A stretch of 12,410 bases of DNA from Stigonema sp964246695 (GTDB lineage: Bacteria; Cyanobacteriota; Cyanobacteriia; Cyanobacteriales; Nostocaceae): NCBI GenBank assembly GCA_964246695.1, contig CAXTSI010000266.1:1-12410 (forward strand), in the 5' to 3' direction. The translations under genes and the position numbers were made by a program. Within the stretch, counting starts at the first letter, position 1. Each line of letters starts with the position of its first letter. Under the pieces are notes generated by a model that did not search any database, was not told the DNA's origin, and saw nothing but the letters and a program-made list of their open reading frames with translations. Positions 6,851-12,410 of the stretch are shown in pieces.

Positions 6851-7105
6851 TTCCAGTAGCTGATCCAGCTTGCCTTGAGCGTCTAAGGCGTAGGTATCAT
6901 CACAGCCACCAATGTGATGATCGTTAATAAAAATCTGGGGCAAGGTGCGTTGTCCATTTGCCCTTTGAGCCATTTTCTTTCGTGCTACCTCATCTCCATC
7001 GATGCTGTATTCGATGAATTGAACCCCCTTTGTCGTTAGTAAATTTTTGGCACGAATGCAAAACGGGCAAGTTCTCCATGTGTAAATCTCTACTTTTGCA
7101 GCCAT
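6848..7105 (-). CDS. grxC: Glutaredoxin 3 (dithiol, GrxC type)
   Basis: An 85-residue cytosolic thioredoxin-fold oxidoreductase that reduces disulfides and glutathionylated proteins with glutathione. From ATG 7105 (MAAKVEIYTW...) the active site CPFC is at residues 13-16. The cis-proline motif TLP ends at P56, and the glutathione-binding GGCDD is at 66-70; all are typical of GrxC. An in-frame ATG at 7126 would add 7 residues. The internal ATG is better because GAGGA (7110-7114) sits 5 nt before it and the protein then starts as in homologs. It is first in a probable two-gene unit with gshB, linking glutathione supply and use. No disruption is seen. Confidence 0.97.
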   Translation of the reverse strand: MAAKVEIYTWRTCPFCIRAKNLLTTKGVQFIEYSIDGDEVARKKMAQRANGQRTLPQIFINDHHIGGCDDTYALDAQGKLDQLLE

Positions 7106-7109
7106 AACG

Positions 7110-7114
7110 TCCTC
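7110..7114 (-). promoter_or_regulatory. Shine-Dalgarno GAGGA deciding the grxC start
   Basis: GAGGA on the minus strand, 5 nt before the ATG at 7105. The alternative upstream ATG at 7126 has only AT-rich sequence before it. Confidence 0.65.
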
Positions 7115-7335
7115 AACGTCATTCATATTTCTTAATTTTAGATCTACACGTTAGCAATGGGAGCTTTATCCCGTAGATATGGTTATCCTGAGAAGATGGT
7201 AAGTAGATTGAGCTAAATCAACACAAACCATAATAGCGTTATTAGTGTAAAAAGACACCTTGGAGTTTGCTCTACAAAGTGTTTTATTACACTTAGTTAA
7301 GTAAGCGATCGCAAATAAAGGTAACTGGCGAGGAC

Positions 7336-7382
7336 TGCTAATTGCCTGAATACGATTAGCAATTAGCAATTAGCTATTAGCA
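7336..7382. repeat. Heptamer array and hairpin (ATTAGCA)
   Basis: Four ATTAGCA-type units run from 7355 to 7382 (third unit ATTAGCT). TGCTAATTGC (7336-7345) pairs perfectly with GCAATTAGCA (7359-7368) around a 13-nt loop. The unit is the reverse complement, by rotation, of the heptamer at 1-49. Confidence 0.8.
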
Positions 7383-7592
7383 GATTTTTCCAATGTTTAG
7401 CAGCATTGGAGTCAAGCCTTCGCATGTGAGCTTGCAGATAATCATAGCCTGCTCATCAGAATTAGTTATGTATGTTTACTTGCGCTCTTGAACCGATAAT
7501 ATTCTAGTTGAAATACTGGTAGCCTCAGTAGTAGCACTGAGAATTTTTCAAGCTATAAAAAAATATTTTCCGTATTTACCGCATTCGTAACC

Positions 7593-7744
7593 GTAGGGGC
7601 GGGGCAACGTCGCTTCTCCCAAGGGGAGACGCTGCGCGAACGCTCCAAGTCAAAAGTCAAAAGTCAAAAGTAATTAAATAATTCTTAATTTTGACTTTTG
7701 ACTTTTGACTTTTGAATTCCCCGTAGGGGTTGCCCCGCCCCTAC
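7593..7744. repeat. 152-bp nested palindromic element, MITE-like
   Basis: The perfect 16-bp terminal arms GTAGGGGCGGGGCAAC (7593-7608) and GTTGCCCCGCCCCTAC (7729-7744) enclose a second inverted repeat: three CAAAAGT heptamers (7651-7671) against three ACTTTTG heptamers (7694-7714). The left interior also carries TCTCCC-AAG-GGGAGA and a GACGCTGCGCGAACGC tract, both familiar cyanobacterial interspersed-repeat sequence. It codes for nothing. It lies 48 bp beyond the hflX stop codon and could end or protect that transcript. No target-site duplication is obvious. Confidence 0.8.
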
Positions 7745-7792
7745 AATATGGTCAATTCAATTGAAAACTGCTGTCATACTGCCCTGTACTTA

Positions 7793-9415
7793 CTAAGAGG
7801 CAGTGGCGTATTGAATCAGTTGACTAAGACGCTGACGTAAGGTTTCCAATCCTAGGCGCTTAGTTGCCGAAATAAACACTGCTAAGGGAAACTCTTCCCG
7901 CGCTAAAGCTAAAGTTTCGCTATTAACTCGATCAATTTTGTTAAAAGCAACCAGCGCTGGACCGGGAGTCACTGGCATTTGCGCCAAGATTTCTCTAACT
8001 GCGCGAATATGACTTAACCAAGCAGGATGCGACAAATCAACCAGATGGAGTAAGGCATCAGCTTCCGTGACTTCCTCTAAGGTGGCGCGGAATGCATCTA
8101 CCAGAGATGCAGGCAGTTCGTGAATAAACCCCACCGTATCTGTAAGTAGAATCTCCTGAGGACCATCATTCACAGCATGAGGAATCACGAGGCGGCGCGT
8201 GGTGGGATCGAGGGTGGCAAATAGTTGGTCGGCTGTGTAAACTTCGGCATTAGTTAGGGCATTCAGCAGCGTGGATTTGCCAGCATTGGTATAACCCACC
8301 AAAGCCACAGAGGGAACCTCCTGATGTTGTCGCCGCTGTCGCAACCGATCTCGATGTGCCTGTAGCTGGTTTACTTCTTGTTGCAGTCGGGCAATGCGCC
8401 GCGCAATTGTACGACGTTCAGTTTCTAGTTTAGTTTCACCAGGACCGCGCGTACCAATACCACCACCTAGCCTAGACATGGCTTGACCTCTACCGGTCAG
8501 TCGTGGTAGCATATATTCCAACTGTGCCAGTTCGACTTGCAACTTACCTGCACGGGACTGAGCGCGTTGGGCAAAGATATCCAAAATGACTTCGGTGCGG
8601 TCAACCACCCGGATGCCAATTTGAACTTCTAAGTTGCGAATTTGTGCAGGTGAGAGGTCGTGGTCAAAAACGACGAGGTTAGCTCCCAAGGTTTGGGCAG
8701 TCAGAGCAATTTCTTGCACTTTACCTTCACCAACTAGCGTCTGGGGATGAATGCGCGATCGCTTTTGCCGCACTATCTCCAATACTTCGCCTCCCGCCGT
8801 ATCTACTAACCGCGCCAATTCCGCTAAGGTGTCTTGGAATTGTTGGGCAGTCATCCGCTCGGTCATCACACCAACAATCAGCACGCGCTCATGATCGGTG
8901 TCTACTTCTTGAGCGACAAACTCTCGCTGGAATTCTGTTTCCAGTCCTTCCACCAAGTTCAGAAAGTCCTGCTTTGTCAGCATATCTAAACTCATGGGCG
9001 GCGATACGCTCCAACTTGGTGATACGAGGTTACTCCCTAATTCCTGACTGCTAGCAGGGAGAAGATCGGGAAAAACTTTTTTCGTAGCAGGACTGGCGAT
9101 CAGGGCGCGAGAGTCCTGCGGTGTAAGATGAGCTAAATAAGCTTCTTTTACATACCCAGTAGCGCCACCACCCCGCCGTTGAAATCCTGTCCCGGTAATA
9201 TTTAGCATTACCAAGGCATCTAGGCGTTGCATTGCCATAGCTGTCAGCGCCACTTCGTTAGGCGGTTCTGCCTTCAGATGAGTGGCGATACAACGAATAC
9301 CGCTGAGTCGTTCTGCACCATAACGGGGCAGTTCCAGTGGTGGAATTTGGGTCTGACGCGGTGTGCCTACCCCGACACGAATCACTTGTCCGCGTCGGTT
9401 AAGGTAGGCACACAT
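7793..9415 (-). CDS. hflX: GTPase HflX (ribosome-associated)
   Basis: Numbering from the ATG at 9415 (540 residues). The HflX N-terminal domain spans about 175-360 and ends in the glycine-rich GGGIGTRGPGETKLE (317-331) and a basic coiled coil. The G domain follows: G1 GYTNAGKS (374-381), G2 near TLDPTTR (401-407), G3 DTVG (426-429), G4 NKID (492-495), G5 SAT (516-518). HflX binds the 50S subunit and splits or rescues stalled ribosomes. Residues 1-100 are the cyanobacterial extension (RRGQVIRVGVGTPRQT...). The conserved frame runs on upstream without a stop to 9568, giving ETIFGNLQGLKSSQLKQLQ and about 51 residues in all, but contains no ATG, GTG or TTG. At the position where homologs, as I recall, have Met, this sequence has ATA (9566-9568). 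So 9415 is the first canonical start but probably not the natural N-terminus. Confidence 0.96.
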   Translation of the reverse strand: MCAYLNRRGQVIRVGVGTPRQTQIPPLELPRYGAERLSGIRCIATHLKAEPPNEVALTAMAMQRLDALVMLNITGTGFQRRGGGATGYVKEAYLAHLTPQDSRALIASPATKKVFPDLLPASSQELGSNLVSPSWSVSPPMSLDMLTKQDFLNLVEGLETEFQREFVAQEVDTDHERVLIVGVMTERMTAQQFQDTLAELARLVDTAGGEVLEIVRQKRSRIHPQTLVGEGKVQEIALTAQTLGANLVVFDHDLSPAQIRNLEVQIGIRVVDRTEVILDIFAQRAQSRAGKLQVELAQLEYMLPRLTGRGQAMSRLGGGIGTRGPGETKLETERRTIARRIARLQQEVNQLQAHRDRLRQRRQHQEVPSVALVGYTNAGKSTLLNALTNAEVYTADQLFATLDPTTRRLVIPHAVNDGPQEILLTDTVGFIHELPASLVDAFRATLEEVTEADALLHLVDLSHPAWLSHIRAVREILAQMPVTPGPALVAFNKIDRVNSETLALAREEFPLAVFISATKRLGLETLRQRLSQLIQYATAS

Positions 9416-9568
9416 AGGCTGATTAATTTCAGTGCTAATTGCTGCCAGCCGCTGGGAGAACTCAGGCGTAATGATGAGATCGCCTGGTATGCGCTGGTGA
9501 TACAGCCGCTGTAGTTGTTTCAGCTGGCTGGACTTTAGACCTTGGAGATTACCAAAGATAGTCTCTAT
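9416..9568 (-). other. Upstream coding extension of hflX lacking a canonical start
   Basis: In frame with hflX, this reads IETIFGNLQGLKSSQLKQLQ at its start, continues through RLYHQRIPGDLIITPEFSQR and LAAISTEINQP, and joins the ATG at 9415. It is protein-like, matches my memory of cyanobacterial HflX N-termini, and ends upstream at TAA (9575-9577). Candidate initiators are ATA 9566-9568, an ATC at codon 4 of the extension, or internal CTG codons. No Shine-Dalgarno sequence is close. Confidence 0.7.
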
Positions 9569-9578
9569 AGATATTTAC

Positions 9579-9594
9579 GACCAGTGAACTGGTC
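9579..9594. promoter_or_regulatory. Dyad upstream of hflX
   Basis: GACCAGT-GA-ACTGGTC is a perfect 7-bp-arm dyad, 10 bp before the expected first codon of hflX (ATA 9566-9568). It could be an operator or a leader hairpin near the initiation site. Confidence 0.4.
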
Positions 9595-9747
9595 CCCCGA
9601 ATCCATCTACTCTTATTTTACTACACTGTTTTAGTGTCCCAACTTTCTGTTGTCGGAGATGCAATCTTACTTAACTGATGTGGGGATTAGTGCTGCGTCA
9701 AGTAAGCATCAACGTTTTTTGCTCATTTAACCAAACAGTTATATTAT

Positions 9748-10074
9748 CTAATCTGCAGATATTTCTGCTGTAGGTTGGTCTACAGGTTGTTCAATTCTCA
9801 AAACAACTCGGTGTTCTCCGGGTATAACATCTAAGGGCAACTGTGCTGTCAGCTTGCCATCAGGCGTGATTAGCGCTTGTACTTCCATGATTCTCATTGT
9901 TACATATCTGTCACCGTCTTTACTTTTTGTTTTCACTACTACAGGCTGCTGATTGCGATTGAGGTTTGCTAGGTAATGTTTACCTCTTACACCTTTGGTG
10001 AAATCATATTCATCTTGCATTTCTAAGTTATCTGACATTTCATAGTCCTCGTTATGATTAGCTTCCTTGTTCAT
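9748..10074 (-). CDS. Hybrid antitoxin partner of BrnT
   Basis: 108 residues from ATG 10074. The segment DEYDFTKGVRGKHY (residues 21-34) is the conserved stretch found in BrnA-like and other small antitoxins. The expected ribbon-helix-helix region does not follow. Instead the C-terminal half reads MEVQALITPDGKLTAQLPLDVIPGEHRVVLRIEQP, a beta-rich module that I recall from other small cyanobacterial proteins. It overlaps the BrnT gene by 17 bp, so translation is likely coupled, and by position it should neutralise BrnT and perhaps autoregulate. A second possible start is ATG 10038, with GAGG (10047-10050) 8 nt before it; that would place the gene 19 bp after BrnT. An ATG at 10089 is less likely. 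Function as an antitoxin is inferred from context. Confidence 0.75.
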   Translation of the reverse strand: MNKEANHNEDYEMSDNLEMQDEYDFTKGVRGKHYLANLNRNQQPVVVKTKSKDGDRYVTMRIMEVQALITPDGKLTAQLPLDVIPGEHRVVLRIEQPVDQPTAEISAD

Positions 10075-10339
10075 AAATTTCCCTTTCACGCCTTGTGGCT
10101 ATTCTAGCACTGATAATACGAATGTTATTCCCTCTGTAAGTGTATGCAACCACTAGTAACCTTTGCTGCTGAGAATAGCCGATTATTAAATAGCGATCTT
10201 CCTCTTGCGAGTGTAGGATATCATCAAGAGCGATCGAGAATGGATCGTCAAAAACTGTTGTTGCATCTTTAAATGAAACGCCATGTTTTTTAATGTTCGC
10301 TCTTGCCTTTTGATTATCCCAGTCAAACTCAATTGTCAT
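10058..10339 (-). CDS. brnT: BrnT family ribonuclease toxin
   Basis: 93 residues. FDWDNQKARANIKKHGVSF (residues 5-23) is the BrnT family N-terminal motif, followed by DATTVFDDP (25-33). The strand RYLIIGYSQQQRLLVVAYT (49-67) comes next, and then IRIISARIATRREREIYE (73-90). This matches BrnT in length and order; BrnT toxins are RelE-like ribonucleases that block translation and are held by a partner antitoxin encoded just downstream. That layout is kept here. The gene starts 11 bp after the UPF0175 stop codon with no strong ribosome-binding site, which suggests coupling to that upstream antitoxin. Catalytic-type basic residues (R79, R83, R84) are present, so the toxin looks intact. Confidence 0.93.
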   Translation of the reverse strand: MTIEFDWDNQKARANIKKHGVSFKDATTVFDDPFSIALDDILHSQEEDRYLIIGYSQQQRLLVVAYTYRGNNIRIISARIATRREREIYEQGS

Positions 10340-10350
10340 TTCAAGCAGTG

Positions 10351-10605
10351 TTAGGCATTCTCTAAATCAACAAGTAGTTCCTCTTCTGTTAAATCAATCA
10401 TTGGCACTCCGTACCGATGCAAGTTGAGCAAGAAAGAAACTCGCTCCATGCCTGCTAATTGTGCTGCCATACCAGAAGAAATACGTTTCATTTCAAACAG
10501 CTTCACTGCCATTGCCATTTTGGCTTCCCCTTCAAACTGTTCTCGCGTCTGTTGTAAAGCATCTGGTAGGGTTTCTGGGTAGTCTATTTTCAGTTGTAAT
10601 GCCAT
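10351..10605 (-). CDS. UPF0175 family antitoxin
   Basis: 84 residues, all helical by appearance. The family core is clear: FEGEAKMAMAVKLFEMKRIS (24-43), then SSGMAAQLAGMERVSFLLNLHRYGVP (43-68), a helix-turn-helix-like segment, and an acidic tail IDLTEEELLVDLENA. UPF0175 proteins are small DNA-binding antitoxins usually paired with a DUF3368 PIN-type toxin. No DUF3368 gene is found here: the next gene, after 11 bp, is BrnT. The protein may be an orphan left from an older pair or a third component of the BrnT unit. There is no Shine-Dalgarno sequence before the ATG, only an A-rich tract, so its own promoter is uncertain. Confidence 0.9.
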   Translation of the reverse strand: MALQLKIDYPETLPDALQQTREQFEGEAKMAMAVKLFEMKRISSGMAAQLAGMERVSFLLNLHRYGVPMIDLTEEELLVDLENA

Positions 10606-10649
10606 ATTTTTGTTTTTGTGAAATGTTCTTTCTTAATTTTGCTTTTTAA

Positions 10650-10712
10650 TTACACTGATTCAGTTTCCCAGGCTTCCTCGACGAGAACCGGAAACTCTGT
10701 ATCAATTGCCAT
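10650..10712 (-). CDS. 20-codon frame coupled to the PemK-like toxin stop
   Basis: This frame encodes MAIDTEFPVLVEEAWETESV and overlaps the toxin stop codon as TAATG (10710-10714), a classic termination-reinitiation arrangement. It is acidic, has no cysteines and matches nothing I know. It could be a real micropeptide, or the first codons of a decayed gene that once linked the PemK pair to the UPF0175 gene. Chance is also possible at this size. Confidence 0.2.
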   Translation of the reverse strand: MAIDTEFPVLVEEAWETESV

Positions 10713-11038
10713 TAAAATTGAGGCTTAATGTATATATCCCATACTTCTTTCAATCGCTTTGCATCTGATTCTGAAATCTGCCCAATTTTAGTCAGCAACA
10801 AAGACTGTTCTAAACTATCCAATCGAGACAGGCGTACAGTTGAAGCAACACGCAAACCACTTGTTGCCCAATCATTAAGAGATACATCAGTTTGTGTGCG
10901 AGGCTTGGCAGATGTGATTACTGCTGCTACAACATCACCATCTAACCAAAGTACCAGTATTGGGCGCTTTTTAGAACCACCACCGCTTGTGAAGGGAATG
11001 TCTGCTACCCAAAACTCACTTGCTTGGATAGTCATCAT
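10712..11038 (-). CDS. PemK/MazF family endoribonuclease toxin
   Basis: 108 residues from ATG 11038 (MMTIQASEFWVADIPF). KKRPILVL (23-30) holds the conserved Arg of the PemK/MazF fold. VITSAKPR (40-47) holds the conserved Thr/Ser region, and STVRLSRLDSLEQSLL (66-81) with the terminal KPQF fit the cyanobacterial PemK subgroup. Such toxins cleave mRNA in the cytosol. The gene overlaps the upstream antitoxin gene by 23 bp, so the two are translationally coupled in antitoxin-then-toxin order. The frame is open further to ATGs at 11050 and 11083, but those starts would add residues outside the family core. Alternative ATG 11035 is equally possible. No damage is visible. Confidence 0.93.
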   Translation of the reverse strand: MMTIQASEFWVADIPFTSGGGSKKRPILVLWLDGDVVAAVITSAKPRTQTDVSLNDWATSGLRVASTVRLSRLDSLEQSLLLTKIGQISESDAKRLKEVWDIYIKPQF

Positions 11039-11237
11039 ATAGTCGTTCATCTTCTGGTGCGTAACCTTTAAAAAACGCATCATGACTGCGGGTAATTACA
11101 GGTGCTGTAGCTTCTTGTGCGATAGTGATTACCCAGCGTCCTGCACCTACACTTTCCAGTAGTGATGCTGGAAGATTCAATTTCTCTCCTGGTTGAAGTT
11201 CAATTTCGTAGGTCAGTTTAATCAGTTCTCTTTTCAT
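11016..11237 (-). CDS. AbrB/MazE-like antitoxin of the PemK toxin
   Basis: 73 residues. The N-terminal part YEIELQPGEKLNLPASLLES (10-29) followed by VGAGRWVITIA looks like a beta-rich swapped-hairpin DNA-binding domain. The C-terminal SHDAFFKGYAPEDERLYDDY (51-70) is an acidic, aromatic tail suited to clamping a PemK/MazF toxin. It is encoded directly before and overlapping the toxin, as expected of an antitoxin that also represses its own promoter. The family is inferred from shape and context, not from a firm signature. The ATG at 11237 lacks a Shine-Dalgarno sequence. This is the first gene of the run of five same-strand toxin-antitoxin genes, so the promoter for the island should lie in 11238-11462. 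Confidence 0.82.
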   Translation of the reverse strand: MKRELIKLTYEIELQPGEKLNLPASLLESVGAGRWVITIAQEATAPVITRSHDAFFKGYAPEDERLYDDYPSK

Positions 11238-11462
11238 AGATTTAATGATTTTGATTTGGGTGATTGGGTACGTTCAATGTTTATTCTGATCGAGGAAATA
11301 AGGGATGCTGTGTTAATGTCTATTCTATCCGTTTTTAGTAGGTAAGTGGAAATAAACATAACTATGTTACGGCTTTTAAACATACCTTAAACCCTTACCA
11401 ATGACAAATGACGATCCTACTCGATAGTTGTTACCAATGCCCCGATCTTGGTCGTCGTGCGC
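11238..11462. other. Spacer upstream of the toxin-antitoxin island
   Basis: 225 bp between the esterase stop codon and the first antitoxin. It must contain the island promoter. A TAGAAT-like hexamer occurs on the minus strand, but without a convincing -35. No coding sequence or strong hairpin is seen. Confidence 0.4.
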
Positions 11463-12352
11463 TCATCTTTGAGGTGAGAACCGAAAAAGCTTGGGGACAA
11501 AATCATGCAAATATCTGCGCCAAACCTGCCATTCATGCCCACCAGAACCAGTAACCCAAACGTGTTTGATGCCAGATTTTTCTAATGCCTCATCCGCTGC
11601 AAGATTACTTTTATAAAATTGATCTTGAGTATCGCACCCCAGCCAGAGTAAGCGCAGCTTGCGATTAACATTGGCTACGTTATTAAAAACGGAGGCGTAA
11701 GATTTCTTCACATCGAAATCTCGCAATAAAGAACTGAAACCGCCCACCCAAGCAAACTTATCTAAATTATTCAGCCCCACCTCCAAAGCTTGCCCACCTC
11801 CCATTGACAGTCCAGCAATAGCACGATATTCCCGATTGGGAATTGTGCGGTAAGTGCTGTCAATTAGGGGAATCAAATCGAGGAGTACAACTTCTTCAAA
11901 AGCTTCAATACCCCAAGAACCAGGTGGAAGTGGTACGCCTTCTTTATGAGCATAGCCGTTGTCCATTACCACAATCATCGGTTTGGCTTTACCTGTGGCG
12001 ATCAGGTTATCGAGGATGAAATTAGCTTTGCCCTGTTCCGTCCACGCACGTTCGCTTTCCCCTGCACCATGTTGTAAATATAATACTGGGTATCGGCGTT
12101 TGGTATCGGCATCGTAACTGGGTGGAGTATAAACGTAAACCCGCCGTAGTTCCTTGGTGACTTGCGAGTGATACCAGCGTTCACGCACTTCTCCGTGAGG
12201 TACGGGTTTAGCTTCGTAAAAATCAAGTTTGGCGTCGGGTACTTCTAGCCCACTGGTAGGTTGTCCCCAACCAAAGTAGGTTTGGCTCGATGGGTCGTTA
12301 ACAGGTGTACCATCAATAATTAATTGGTAGTAATGAAAACCCGGTGGCAGTG
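11463..12352 (-). CDS. Esterase, alpha/beta hydrolase (3' exon, N-terminus missing)
   Basis: A putative esterase of the esterase-D/enterochelin-esterase/feruloyl-esterase type. Numbering from an in-frame ATG at 12377 (304 codons), LPPGFHYYQLIIDG (10-23) and VNDPSSQTYFGWG (26-38) are the end of an N-terminal immunoglobulin-like (E-set) domain. The hydrolase domain has YLQHGAGE (100-107, oxyanion region), the nucleophile elbow GLSMGGG (189-195, Ser191), GCDT with D249 as probable acid, and SGGHEWQVWRRYL (278-290) with His281. Relatives carry roughly 70-100 more N-terminal residues. The ATG at 12377 lies in sequence that looks like group II intron domain VI, so translation from it would give a truncated protein, and the real exon probably starts at 12352. 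No signal peptide can be judged. The substrate is unknown. Confidence 0.88.
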
Positions 12353-12410
12353 ATGGAGGTAGGGTCGAGGTGTGCATTACTGCATCACCCCTCCCATCCG
12401 AAACCGTGCA
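12353..12410 (-). mobile_element. 3' end of a group II intron (domain V tail and domain VI)
   Basis: On the minus strand the window begins TGCACGGTTTCGG, like the 3' strand of domain V, followed by GATGGGAGGGG. GATGG(G)AGG (12398-12390) pairs with CCTCCATC (12359-12352) and leaves A12360 unpaired, as expected of the domain VI branch-point adenosine. The stem is capped by TGCA-GTAA-TGCA (12384-12373). If the intron ends at T12353 it ends in AT (the AY rule), with the bulged A eighth from the end. The exon then resumes as CACTGCCACCGGG, restoring the ...P-L-P-P-G-F reading expected in the esterase. The rest of the intron lies outside the window. Confidence 0.7.

Larger units (their letters stand above)
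7106..7792. other. Spacer between hflX and grxC
   Basis: About 690 bp without a convincing gene. It should carry the promoter of grxC-gshB, but I see no clear -35/-10 pair. It holds a heptamer hairpin (7336-7382), a GCGATCGC octamer near 7305, and the large nested palindrome 7593-7744. A 67-codon minus frame at 7166-7369 overlaps the repeats and looks spurious. Confidence 0.5.

Noticed and set aside
7166..7369. 67-codon minus-strand frame upstream of grxC
   Set aside because: It runs through heptamer repeats and has no start signal or family resemblance.

Overview
The window is from a cyanobacterial chromosome. The evidence is the protein content (FtsZ with a long N-terminal extension, a cyanobacterial-type FtsQ, GshB, GrxC and HflX), the many GCGATCGC-type octamers (for example near 2664, 4857, 5273, 6526, 7305 and 8756), and the abundant heptameric repeats and small palindromic elements between genes. 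The FtsZ N-terminus resembles that of filamentous (Nostoc-like) or Chroococcidiopsis-like lineages. This placement is inference; no rRNA or tRNA gene is present to confirm it.

Layout. 1-164: heptamer tandem array and a stem-loop. 165-1499 (-): P-loop ATPase of unknown role. 1500-2279: repeat-rich spacer with dyads and a possible decayed coding stretch. 2280-3098 (+): ftsQ. 3099-3980: long spacer with a foldable segment and several palindromes upstream of ftsZ. 3981-5270 (+): ftsZ. 5271-5798: spacer ending in an inverted-repeat element. 5799-6764 (-): gshB. 6848-7105 (-): grxC. 7106-7792: spacer with a 152-bp nested palindrome. 7793-9415 (-): hflX, whose conserved coding frame continues about 51 codons upstream of the first canonical start. 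9748-11237 (-): a toxin-antitoxin island made of an AbrB-like/PemK pair, a coupled 20-codon frame, a UPF0175 antitoxin without its usual partner, and BrnT with a hybrid antitoxin. 11463-12352 (-): the C-terminal part of an alpha/beta-hydrolase esterase. 12353-12410: what looks like the 3' end of a group II intron interrupting that esterase.

How the genes work together. FtsQ and FtsZ are divisome components in the usual cyanobacterial order, although 0.8 kb apart. grxC and gshB form a likely operon for glutathione synthesis and use, convergent with ftsZ. The five toxin-antitoxin genes lie head-to-tail on one strand with overlaps or short gaps and look like stacked modules. The most notable features are the intron-interrupted esterase, the missing hflX start codon, and the mixed UPF0175-BrnT-hybrid antitoxin arrangement.
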